7,779 nucleotides of DNA from NCBI GenBank assembly GCA_938030645.1, contig CALHHQ010000376.1, positions 1 to 7,779 on the forward strand, given 5' to 3'. Source of the DNA: an uncultured Rhizobiaceae group bacterium (GTDB lineage Bacteria; Pseudomonadota; Alphaproteobacteria; Rhizobiales; Rhizobiaceae). Positions within the stretch are counted from its first letter, which is position 1; the number at the start of each line of letters is the position of its first letter. Both the position numbers and the translations under genes were made by a program. The notes under the pieces were generated by a model. It did not search any database. It saw only the letters and a list, made by a program, of their open reading frames with translations, and was not told the origin of the DNA. Positions 1 through 6,188 of the stretch are shown here, in pieces.

Positions 1-1401
1 GAAGATCACTGGCCGCGTAAATGGGCGGAAAAATATATTGAATTTGCCGCTGGCGAAATGCGTCCATGGCTGCACGATATGGGCATGAGATGGTTCCCTG
101 TTGTGGGCTGGGCGGAACGCGGTGGGTCCTATGCCAACGGGCACGGCAACTCTGTTCCGCGGTTTCACATCACATGGGGCACTGGCCCCGGCGTGATGGA
201 GCAGTTTGAAAGACGCGTGCGCGAACATGTGAAGAACGGGCTCATTCAATTGAAGTTCCGCCACCAAGTGTCCAATATCATCATGACCAACGGAGCTGCC
301 GCAGGCATTTCAGGAGAAATTCTAGCTGATGATAAGAAAAAACGGGGTGAAAAAACCAATCGTGATGTGGTCGGCGATTTTGAATTTTTAGCACCCAGTG
401 TTTTTGTCACGTCTGGCGGTATTGGTGGTAATTTCGAACAGGTGAAAAAGAATTGGCCGCGTGATCGGTTGGGTGAACCGCCAGCGGACATGGTTTCGGG
501 TGTTCCCGCCCATGTGGATGGGCGCATGATCCCTATTGCACAAAAAGCAGGTGCCAATCTCATCAATTCAGACCGAATGTGGCACTATACGGAAGGGGTG
601 AAAAACTGGGATCCGATTTGGCCCAATCACGGAATTCGAATTTTGCCCGGCCCCTCCTCCATGTGGTTTGATGCTGAAGGCAATCGTTTGGAACCACCTT
701 GCATGCCCGGGTTCGATACACTGACGACGCTGCGAGAAATCTTGAAAACGGGCTATGACTATTCGTGGTTTGTGTTGACGCAGAAAATTATCGAGAAAGA
801 ATTCGCTTTGTCTGGTTCTGAACAGAACCCTGATCTGACTTCAAAAAAATGGATGGAGGTTTTGAAAGCCCGCCTTGGCAAAGGAGCGACGCCCGCTGTT
901 GAAGCATTCAAAGAAAAGGGAGAGGATTTTGTTGTCGCGCAAAATTTGCCTGACCTCGTGCGCGGCATGAACCAGTGCGCGGGTGGTGGTTTGATCGACC
1001 ACGATAAACTCATGGCGCAAATCTCGGCGCGTGACCTTCAAGTTGACAATCCATTCACCAAAGATGCGCAACTGATGGCAATCAACTCGGCGCGCAACTA
1101 TCGTGGTGATCGTCTCATTCGCACGGCAAAACCCCACAAAATATTGGATCCAGCTAACGGGCCTTTAATTGCGGTGAAACTTCATGTGGTGACCCGCAAG
1201 ACACTTGGGGGGCTTCAAACGAATTTAGAGTCCCAAGTTCTCAACGCAGACGGCAGTGTCATTCCAGGCTTGTTTGCAGCAGGTGAAGTGGCCGGTTTTG
1301 GTGGCGGCGGTTATCACGGTTACAATTCTCTAGAAGGCACGTTTCTGGGCGGGTGTATATTCTCTGGTCGCAATGCGGGGCGATCCAAGTCAATCGCCTA
1401 G
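1..1401 (+). CDS. FAD-binding dehydrogenase, KsdD-like flavoprotein (5' partial)
   Basis: The reading frame is open from base 1 to the TAG at 1399-1401, giving 466 residues; the ATG at 58 is internal, because in-frame coding (EDHWPRKWAEKYIEF) precedes it. The C-terminus carries the flavoprotein signature GLFAAGEVAGFGGGG, then HGYNSLEGTFLGGC and FSGRNAGR, which in the fumarate reductase/3-ketosteroid dehydrogenase superfamily closes the FAD site. An internal TSGGIGGNFE segment and long FRHQV/ILADD strands fit the FAD-binding dehydrogenase family of about 550 residues. About 85-90 N-terminal residues, including the expected GxGxxG dinucleotide fold, therefore lie outside the window. Family members oxidise or reduce C-C bonds next to carbonyls using FAD, but the substrate here cannot be read from sequence. 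The stop lies 4 bp from the stop of the convergent small gene, with no clear terminator between them. It could equally be annotated as a fumarate reductase/succinate dehydrogenase flavoprotein-like protein. Confidence 0.85.
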   Translation, partial: EDHWPRKWAEKYIEFAAGEMRPWLHDMGMRWFPVVGWAERGGSYANGHGNSVPRFHITWGTGPGVMEQFERRVREHVKNGLIQLKFRHQVSNIIMTNGAAAGISGEILADDKKKRGEKTNRDVVGDFEFLAPSVFVTSGGIGGNFEQVKKNWPRDRLGEPPADMVSGVPAHVDGRMIPIAQKAGANLINSDRMWHYTEGVKNWDPIWPNHGIRILPGPSSMWFDAEGNRLEPPCMPGFDTLTTLREILKTGYDYSWFVLTQKIIEKEFALSGSEQNPDLTSKKWMEVLKARLGKGATPAVEAFKEKGEDFVVAQNLPDLVRGMNQCAGGGLIDHDKLMAQISARDLQVDNPFTKDAQLMAINSARNYRGDRLIRTAKPHKILDPANGPLIAVKLHVVTRKTLGGLQTNLESQVLNADGSVIPGLFAAGEVAGFGGGGYHGYNSLEGTFLGGCIFSGRNAGRSKSIA

Positions 1402-1405
1402 ATCA

Positions 1406-1588
1406 TCACTCGTTTGGCACACCCAGAGATGCACGAGATAGGTTTTTCATGGTGAGATCGAACTGTCTTTCGGAGTCATCTGGACCGAAAACTGCGATAA
1501 AGATCAGCAGCAGCATCAACAGGCCAGCCACTAAAATATACCCCATACTTTCGCGACCACTTAAATTCGACTTTTGACCACTCGCCAT
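1406..1588 (-). CDS. Small single-pass membrane protein, hypothetical
   Basis: This is a 60-residue ORF that I do not recognise. Residues 1-14 are polar with two lysines and one arginine. Residues 15-35 (MGYILVAGLLMLLLIFIAVFG) form one strongly hydrophobic segment. The remaining 25 residues are polar (GPDDSERQFDL...). This looks like a small inner-membrane protein; by the positive-inside rule the N-terminus would be cytoplasmic. I chose the ATG at 1588 because a GGGGA stretch lies about 11 bases upstream on the minus strand. An in-frame TTG at 1621 would add 11 residues but has no ribosome binding site that I can see. It is convergent with the flavoprotein gene, with 4 bp between stops, and lies 129 bp downstream of the AraC gene on the same strand. 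The 1402-1717 stretch holds nothing else I can support. The composition argues that this is a real gene, but it is short. Confidence 0.55.
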   Translation of the reverse strand: MASGQKSNLSGRESMGYILVAGLLMLLLIFIAVFGPDDSERQFDLTMKNLSRASLGVPNE

Positions 1589-1717
1589 AATCCATTCATT
1601 CCCCAAAATTGCCCATGGCAAATTCTCGTCAAGGCCAATTCAAACACAATGGTTCAAAATACATAGTTCGAGACAATCGGCTTTTTGTACACAGTGATTT
1701 CAAATGTCTTGGACGAT

Positions 1718-2749
1718 CTATCTTTTAAACTTCTTACGATACTGACTTGGCGTCATGTCCTGCCAACGTTTGAATGCGAGAAGAAAAGCTGACGAGTTTG
1801 AATAGTCCAGATAGCCCGCAATTGTGTGAACAGGCACGTTGGATGTCTCCAATAATGAGCAAGCTAACTCTTGCCGCACACTCTCAACGATTTCAGAAAA
1901 ATTCTTGCCTTCTGCAAGCAAATCACGCTGCAACTGTTTGGGGTGCAATTCTAGTGTTGCCGAGACGTCATGAATGTTTAAACGCTTCGTCCCGAGGTGA
2001 AGACTAATGGCCATGCGCACTTTATGTGACGCTGACGTCTTGGCCGTTGGGACCCTGTTGACAAGTCGATCAGCAAACCAGCGAACAACTGGTCGTGCGA
2101 TCCGCATAGGAGAGCGCAAAGGCAGCGTCAGAAAATCTTTACTGAACACCGCTTCGAGAAATGGTGCATTGAACTCAAGGTCACAACGAAATATCTGCGA
2201 ATGCAATTCTACGCTGGCTGGTCGTGAGTGCGGAAAGCGCACCACCTTGGGCTCGAAAACATCTGAATTCAATGTTTGTCGCGCCATCGACAGAGAAAGT
2301 GTTGCATCTATTTCTGCGACTTGCCGTCCCCTGCGAATGAGAGGATCAGTCGTCAAGCGCATGGATAAGTCATTCGTTCCCTCGATTGGGGTCAATGACA
2401 ATTGAAAGCCATTTGAATGGTATTTCAAATAGCGCATTCCTGATTGAAACCAATCACCTGCGGTTTTCTCAAATTGCGCAAGAACAATTATGGGGCCTAG
2501 ATTTGCAAAAGCAGGCCTCATTGATAGCGCATATTTCAGTCCGATATCTGGATCGCCCAAACGATCAGCAACATGCTCCCAAAGATCTATGTGCTTTTGA
2601 TACGGGTAAATCAGATTTGAATGCGTAAGGACGCGAGGGTCTAATCCGACTTCTTGCACAAGTTTGATCGCATCGAAACCACGCGCTGCCATCAGTTCCT
2701 TGAAACCAGTCAGCCCAATGGAACGCATGTATGAAGTCGAGAGATCCAA
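1718..2749 (-). CDS. AraC family transcriptional regulator, OruR/arabinose_bd type
   Basis: This is a cytoplasmic transcription factor of 343 residues, the usual length for AraC proteins with the 'Arabinose_bd' N-terminal ligand domain seen in OruR-like regulators. Residues ~20-200 show that domain's pattern: LTGFKELMAARGFD near the start, then LWEHVADRLGDPDIGL and a conserved-looking FANLGPIIVLAQ. The last ~100 residues form the two-helix-turn-helix AraC domain, with LNIHDVSATLELHPKQLQRDL as the first motif and VHTIAGYLDYSNSSAFLLAF, then MTPSQYRKKF, as the classical second motif. The start is uncertain. The longest in-frame start is TTG at 2749; the first ATG is at 2728, giving 336 residues; neither has a strong ribosome binding site. 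An in-frame stop a few codons upstream rules out anything longer. It is divergent from the IHF-like gene across a 194 bp gap. The effector and targets are unknown; neighbouring catabolic genes are only candidates. Confidence 0.9.
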   Translation of the reverse strand: MDLSTSYMRSIGLTGFKELMAARGFDAIKLVQEVGLDPRVLTHSNLIYPYQKHIDLWEHVADRLGDPDIGLKYALSMRPAFANLGPIIVLAQFEKTAGDWFQSGMRYLKYHSNGFQLSLTPIEGTNDLSMRLTTDPLIRRGRQVAEIDATLSLSMARQTLNSDVFEPKVVRFPHSRPASVELHSQIFRCDLEFNAPFLEAVFSKDFLTLPLRSPMRIARPVVRWFADRLVNRVPTAKTSASHKVRMAISLHLGTKRLNIHDVSATLELHPKQLQRDLLAEGKNFSEIVESVRQELACSLLETSNVPVHTIAGYLDYSNSSAFLLAFKRWQDMTPSQYRKKFKR

Positions 2750-2840
2750 ATGCTTTTCGTACTTTCAAATTACTTCACACACCGCCAATTAATACTATGG
2801 AATAGACGATGGGGGCCAACGTAAATCCATATTTGAGGAC

Positions 2841-2852
2841 AGGAAGTTTCCT
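2841..2852. promoter_or_regulatory. Short palindrome in the AraC/IHF-like divergent intergenic region
   Basis: AGGAA-GT-TTCCT is a perfect 5-bp inverted repeat with a 2-base centre. It lies 92 bp upstream of the AraC-type start and 92 bp upstream of the IHF-like start, almost midway in the 194 bp divergent region. That is a reasonable place for an operator, but a 10-bp palindrome can arise by chance, and AraC proteins usually prefer direct repeats. I see no convincing -35/-10 pair around it. Confidence 0.2.
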
Positions 2853-2943
2853 TTGCATCAGTATCTTTTATTAAGGACTGGGCGGTTTTTAATGTGGGGA
2901 TTGAAGACCGTCCATCATTGGGGGAATTGGGGCGTATTGTGCG

Positions 2944-3273
2944 ATGACAAAATCTGAACTGGTTGATCTCTTACTAGAGCAAAATCCACATCTTTACCGC
3001 AGAGACATCGAGAATGTGGTGGGAACAATGCTGAAAGAAATTTCAGATGGAATTGTATCTGGAGCGCGCGTCGAACTGCGTGGATTTGGGGTGTTTTTCA
3101 CAAAAGAGCGCAAGGCACGTGTTGGTCGCAATCCTAAAACGGGCGAAGCAGTTCAAGTTGAAGCGAAAGCTGTTCCAAGGTTCAAAACGAGCCCGCTTTT
3201 GCTCAAAAGGCTAAACGCAATCAAAGCGCGCAAAACGAACCTTAACACTGCCAAAAATTCGGTCAGCGCCTGA
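2944..3273 (+). CDS. IHF beta-like / HU family DNA-binding protein
   Basis: This 109-residue protein belongs to the HU/IHF family of DNA-bending nucleoid proteins, which act as dimers. It begins MTKSELVDLLLEQNPHLYRRDIENVV, matching the dimerising helices of alphaproteobacterial IHF beta. VELRGFGVFF (43-52) is the core strand, and RNPKTG (62-67) is the DNA-intercalating arm with the key proline at residue 64. The final part departs from normal IHF beta: where FKTGKELRERLN is usual, it reads FKTSPLLLKRLN, losing the Gly-Lys, and about 15 basic or polar residues extend beyond the usual ~94. In related genomes the main ihfB usually lies beside rpsA, which is not the case here, so I infer an accessory paralogue and give no symbol. 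ATG 2944 is preceded by G-rich blocks at 2920-2924 and 2929-2932; the latter has a usable spacing. It converges on the acyl-CoA synthetase gene, 43 bp away. Confidence 0.9.
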   Translation: MTKSELVDLLLEQNPHLYRRDIENVVGTMLKEISDGIVSGARVELRGFGVFFTKERKARVGRNPKTGEAVQVEAKAVPRFKTSPLLLKRLNAIKARKTNLNTAKNSVSA

Positions 3274-3302
3274 AAATTCTCTTTCGAACTCCGAAGCACT
3301 TT

Positions 3303-3329
3303 AAAAACAGGAATTGCTAGAGCATTTCC
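3303..3329 (-). terminator. Probable rho-independent terminator of the acyl-CoA synthetase gene
   Basis: Read on the minus strand, GGAA-A-TGC, a TCTA loop, then GCA-A-TTCC form a 7-bp stem with one A/A mismatch (plus strand 3310-3329). After TG comes a run of five T (plus strand 3303-3307). The stop codon of the synthetase (3317-3319) sits inside the hairpin, and the T run ends 10-14 bases past it. The stem is short and mismatched, so termination may be incomplete. Confidence 0.5.
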
Positions 3330-4864
3330 TCAAGCAAGTGTCGCTGAATTTTGCCTGTCGTTGATCTCGGCAACTCGTCTGCATTGATAAATACGATCTC
3401 TTTTGGTTGCTTGTATTTCGACAAGTCGCGCTCGCACAACCGCTTAACATCTTGTTCCGCGATTGCATTTCCATTTTTTACAACAAAGAGCACGGGGACT
3501 TCGCCCCATTTGCTATCCGATTTTCGCACAACCACTGCTTCAGCAATGCGAGCATCTTGCAACACGACCTGTTCGATTTCAGCTGGGTATATGTTCTCGC
3601 CACCGGACTTGATGAGATATTTCACACGATCCACGTATTCCAATGTTCCGTCTTCATTGCGACGCATCACATCGCCCATATGAAACCAACCGTTGCGAAA
3701 ATCGTAAGCGTTGGTTTCATTGGCTTGCCAATAACCGCTGAATAGCGTTGGCCCTCGAACAGCCACCTCTCCCGGTTGGCCAAAGGCCACATCATTATCA
3801 TCGGGGTCGACCAAACGAAGCTCGCAAAAAGCTGATTGTCGTTTAGGCAGATTTTGGGGTGCGACACCAATGTTTATCAATGCACCAGTGGCGGGTGGCA
3901 AACCCGTTTCTGTGGCGCCGAATGTGTTGAGATAAGGGGCGTTCAAAACTTTGGTCACAGCAGCAATGTCTTCGCGCGGGACAAGATCAGCCATAGCGCC
4001 GCATGCGGTGACATCTTTGACCTTTACGCGGCGCTTTTTACAAATGCTTGCAAAATCACCAACCATTCCCGGCATCAAAACAAACCATCCGATAGCGGCA
4101 GTCTCTAGCAGCTCGATGAGAAGGTCTGGTTGATATCCATCTACGACGAAAACAGTTCCGCCTCGCATCAAGGTGGCAAGTGCATGGTCCATTGACCCCA
4201 TGTGATACAAAGGCGCCCACGCTACAAAGCCAGCATCATGTTTCAACGCCAATTCAGACGTGAAACACATGGCGCGGGCAATCATGGCTCTATGAGAGAT
4301 CAGCGCACCTTTCGGCATTCCCGTTGTGCCGCTGGTGTAAAGAATAACCAATCCATCTTCGCCAGACATGAGACGCTGTGAATTTGCGAACGATGGCTCG
4401 GTTAAGTCTGACAATTCCCTTTCGTGAATATCCCCCAAAGTATGGAGAGCAACATCGCCAATACCTAGTGTTTCAATAGCGCCCACAAATTCATGCTGAC
4501 AGATCAACAATTTGGGTTGTACCAATGCAATGCAGTGTTGCAGTTCCCTTTCTCCAAGCCTCCAATTCAGTGCGGCAAGAATGATGCCGAGTTTGGCGGC
4601 AGCCAGTTGTATTTCAAGGAATTCAATGCAATTTCGCGCGAGCAATGCCACGCGGTCGCCACGTGCAATGCCCTGTCTGGCCAAAAAGCGGGCCGTCATT
4701 TCAACGCGCAGTTTCAGCTGGGAGTAGGTAAATTCTTTCTCGTCATTTTGAACGGCTGTAGCATGCGGGACTTTGCTGGCTGTGGCGGAAAACAAGTTCC
4801 AAACAGAAACAACTGACGACGCCTGTATTAAATCTTGAATTTCAACGCTGGCACTAGAGTCCAT
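3317..4864 (-). CDS. AMP-dependent acyl-CoA synthetase/ligase
   Basis: This 515-residue class I adenylate-forming enzyme activates a carboxylic acid with ATP to an acyl-AMP and transfers it to CoA. Motifs appear in the family order: the phosphate-binding loop YTSGTTGMPKG (176-186), the adenine/AMP motif FGATETG (315-321), GWFHMGD (392-398), the hinge and following motif VDRVKYLIKSGGENIYP (411-427), and the A10 motif STTGKIQR with the catalytic lysine at about 505. Length and motifs fit FadD/MenE-like ligases of about 500-520 residues. Substrate class (medium- or long-chain fatty acid, aromatic, or other) cannot be fixed from these motifs. I chose ATG 4864 because GGTGAGG lies about 10 bases upstream; the in-frame TTG at 4873 would be only 2 bases from that site. 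It stands alone on its strand, with a dyad 32-53 bp upstream and a likely terminator at its 3' end. No truncation or frameshift is visible. Confidence 0.95.
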   Translation of the reverse strand: MDSSASVEIQDLIQASSVVSVWNLFSATASKVPHATAVQNDEKEFTYSQLKLRVEMTARFLARQGIARGDRVALLARNCIEFLEIQLAAAKLGIILAALNWRLGERELQHCIALVQPKLLICQHEFVGAIETLGIGDVALHTLGDIHERELSDLTEPSFANSQRLMSGEDGLVILYTSGTTGMPKGALISHRAMIARAMCFTSELALKHDAGFVAWAPLYHMGSMDHALATLMRGGTVFVVDGYQPDLLIELLETAAIGWFVLMPGMVGDFASICKKRRVKVKDVTACGAMADLVPREDIAAVTKVLNAPYLNTFGATETGLPPATGALINIGVAPQNLPKRQSAFCELRLVDPDDNDVAFGQPGEVAVRGPTLFSGYWQANETNAYDFRNGWFHMGDVMRRNEDGTLEYVDRVKYLIKSGGENIYPAEIEQVVLQDARIAEAVVVRKSDSKWGEVPVLFVVKNGNAIAEQDVKRLCERDLSKYKQPKEIVFINADELPRSTTGKIQRHLLEEML

Positions 4865-4895
4865 TATCCGCAAACCTCACCCCACAATAATTAAA

Positions 4896-4917
4896 AGTAT
4901 CAGATGGTTACGATACT
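4896..4917. promoter_or_regulatory. Operator-like dyad upstream of the acyl-CoA synthetase
   Basis: AGTATC (4896-4901) and GATACT (4912-4917) are perfect 6-bp inverted half-sites separated by 10 bases, so their centres are 16 bp apart, about one and a half helix turns. The dyad lies 32-53 bp upstream of the synthetase start at 4864, where promoter elements would be expected. The inner 10 bases are not symmetrical. It could bind a dimeric repressor such as a TetR-type regulator, but no such gene is in the window. Confidence 0.35.
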
Positions 4918-4941
4918 ATGCCAACCGTGAACACGAAGAAG

Positions 4942-4979
4942 TTAACCATACGTAACGATTGGGTCTCGCCAGATTAACC
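4942..4979 (+). promoter_or_regulatory. Two TTAACC half-sites (CtrA-like)
   Basis: TTAACCAT at 4942-4949 and TTAACC at 4974-4979 each match the CtrA half-site TTAACC(AT). They lie upstream of the complete box at 4995-5010. The four TTAA elements start at 4942, 4974, 4995 and 5006, with spacings of 32, 21 and 11 bp, so all fall close to whole helix turns. Half-sites alone are short, so confidence is modest. Confidence 0.35.
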
Positions 4980-4994
4980 AATTCTGTTATCCTG

Positions 4995-5010
4995 TTAAGG
5001 TCTTGTTAAC
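4995..5010 (+). promoter_or_regulatory. CtrA-type binding box TTAA-N7-TTAAC
   Basis: TTAA at 4995-4998, seven bases, then TTAAC at 5006-5010 match exactly the published CtrA consensus TTAA-N7-TTAAC of alphaproteobacteria. The box is intergenic, about 104 bp upstream of the ATG of the peptidoglycan-binding repeat gene and 131 bp from the divergent synthetase start. CtrA is the cell-cycle master response regulator and often controls envelope genes, which suits the downstream product. No clear -10 element is placed next to it, so whether it activates or represses is unknown. Confidence 0.5.
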
Positions 5011-5113
5011 GAAACAGTCAACTAAACAGCTGGTGACGACCAAGACATTAGAGTTGGCACCAAGTGCTGTATTTGATGCGTATAGAATTTTTCCGCTTTC
5101 GGAGGGGATTTTG

Positions 5114-6052
5114 ATGAAGAGTTTATTTGGAACAGCTGCAGCATTCGTATTGCTGGCAACACCGGCATTGGCACAACAATTGCCGCCCGCAAATGCAAAA
5201 GCTGGCGAATGCTATGCAAAAGTGTTGGTGCCTGCGACTTATGATGTGACACCAGAACAGGTTTTGGTTCAACCAGCAACGTCATCTTTCAAGAAGACAC
5301 CTGCAGTTTATCGCGAAGTCGAGAAACGCATTCTGATCGAAGAAGAAAGCTACGAACTCACACCTGTGCCACCCATTTACGAATTGGCGACAGAAACCGT
5401 TCTTGTTCAGCCAGAACAGACAATCAAAACTGTTATTCCCGCGACGTATAAGACGGAAGAAAAACAGATTTTGATCTCGCCTGCCCGCACTGAGTGGAAA
5501 GTTGGCCGTGGCGCGCATGAGAAAATCGATGCTGCCACTGGCGAAATCATGTGTCTTGTTGAAGTTCCTGCAGTTTACAAAACAATTTCAAACACTGTTG
5601 TTGATCAACCTGCCCAGACCAAAGAAGAGGTCATTCCGGCTCGTTATGAGACTGTTGAACGCAAGGTGATGAAAACTCCGCCAACCACAACGAAAAAGGT
5701 GATCCCTGCCAAATATAAGACAGTGATCATTAAAGAGCTTGTGGAGCCTGAAAAGTTCGAAGTCATTGAAACGCCGGCAAAATATGCATCCGTCGAGAAA
5801 CGCAAAGTTGTTTCAGGCGAAGCGGTGAAATGGCGCCAGATTTTGTGTGAAACGAACACAACTCCAGAAATCATCACGCGCATTCAAAACGCTCTTGTGA
5901 GCGCAGGGTACAATCTCGGTTTTGAACCCGATGGTGAATTGGGACCGGGCACATTGTCTGTTGTGCGCAAATTCCAACAGGATAAAGGCCTGCCAACGGG
6001 CGGCTTGACCATCAGCACTCTGGAAGCACTGGGTGTGAACAGAGGGGTGTAA
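5114..6052 (+). CDS. Exported VPA-Y repeat protein with C-terminal peptidoglycan-binding domain
   Basis: This 312-residue protein is probably periplasmic. Residues 1-20 are a Sec signal peptide: MKS, a hydrophobic core, then ATPALA before QQ, a typical signal peptidase I site. From residue 39 to about 227 eight short elements of the form (V/I/T)PA-x-Y occur, followed by acidic or basic strands and LVxP-like turns. Seven of their prolines fit a 23-residue register (40, 63, 86, 109, then 152, 175, 198, 221), broken once by a ~20-residue insert, WKVGRGAHEKIDAATGEIMC. Residues ~250-308 form a peptidoglycan-binding type 1 domain (IITRIQNALVSAGY, then GELGPGTLSVVRKFQ and GLPTGGLT). Cysteines at 33, 147 and 245 could form disulfides. 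The start at ATG 5114 is supported by GGAGGGG 8 bases upstream; an in-frame TTG at 5003 would bury the signal peptide. The family is known as peptidoglycan-binding domain protein, but I know of no defined role; a structural or wall-anchoring role is inference. It is monocistronic, with a strong terminator. Confidence 0.92.
   Translation: MKSLFGTAAAFVLLATPALAQQLPPANAKAGECYAKVLVPATYDVTPEQVLVQPATSSFKKTPAVYREVEKRILIEEESYELTPVPPIYELATETVLVQPEQTIKTVIPATYKTEEKQILISPARTEWKVGRGAHEKIDAATGEIMCLVEVPAVYKTISNTVVDQPAQTKEEVIPARYETVERKVMKTPPTTTKKVIPAKYKTVIIKELVEPEKFEVIETPAKYASVEKRKVVSGEAVKWRQILCETNTTPEIITRIQNALVSAGYNLGFEPDGELGPGTLSVVRKFQQDKGLPTGGLTISTLEALGVNRGV
5228..5794 (+). repeat. Degenerate 69-bp (23-residue) coding repeat, eight units
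   Basis: The proline codons of the (V/I/T)PA-x-Y element begin at 5231, 5300, 5369, 5438, 5567, 5636, 5705 and 5774. Steps are exactly 69 bp except the central one of 129 bp, which holds the insert. The repeat is clear at the protein level but diverged in DNA, so it is an old internal duplication, not a recent unstable array. Confidence 0.8.
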
Positions 6053-6096
6053 GCTCTCGGGCTGAACCATTCCGCCAAGCCTATATACCTAATTCG

Positions 6097-6130
6097 AAAG
6101 CCCCTGCTCTATGTTGAGTGGGGGCTTTTT
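6097..6130 (+). terminator. Rho-independent terminator after the repeat-protein gene
   Basis: AAAGCCCC (6097-6104) pairs with GGGGCTTT (6121-6128). The stem extends inward through two G-T wobbles and CTC/GAG to a six-base loop, TATGTT (6110-6115), and is followed by T at 6126-6130. It lies 45 bp past the stop at 6052. The opposite strand has only three T after the stem, so it may weakly stop minus-strand transcripts that run past the kinase gene. Confidence 0.9.
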
Positions 6131-6172
6131 GTGTCGCTGGCCGATACAAATACAGAATGAATGTCGGCAATC

Positions 6173-6185
6173 GGTTCATTGAACC
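6173..6185. other. Palindrome just past the kinase stop codon
   Basis: GGTTCA-T-TGAACC is a perfect inverted repeat with 6-bp arms, lying 4-16 bases beyond the kinase stop codon (6189-6191) on the minus strand. As RNA it could make a 5-bp hairpin with a 3-base loop. No T run follows on the minus strand, so it is not a standard terminator; it may block 3' exonucleases or be incidental. Confidence 0.3.
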
Positions 6186-6188
6186 AAG

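Noticed and set aside
58..60. ATG at 58 as the start of the flavoprotein gene
   Set aside because: The same frame is open from base 1, and the expected N-terminal FAD fold would still be missing.
841..1137. Opposite-strand ORF inside the flavoprotein gene, and similar antisense frames in other genes
   Set aside because: They have no recognisable motifs or ribosome binding sites and mirror strongly coding sequence on the other strand.
1609..1621. TTGCC-CAT-GGCAA palindrome upstream of the small membrane protein gene
   Set aside because: Arms are only 5 bp and no promoter can be placed around it; likely chance.
2892..2957. Tryptophan attenuator leader for the downstream gene
   Set aside because: The downstream gene is not biosynthetic and no alternative terminator hairpin follows the short frame.
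3274..3302. Plus-strand terminator after the IHF-like gene (TTCG...CGAA)
   Set aside because: Only a 4-bp stem, and no T run follows.
5054..5086. TTGGCA (5054) and TATAGA (5081) as a promoter for the repeat-protein gene
   Set aside because: The spacer is 21 bp, too long for a standard sigma-70 promoter. TATAGA alone is too weak to call.
5003..5113. TTG at 5003 as an upstream start for the repeat-protein gene
   Set aside because: It would place 37 residues ahead of a clear signal peptide, and the TTG lies inside the CtrA-type box. ATG 5114 has an ideal GGAGG at 8 bases.
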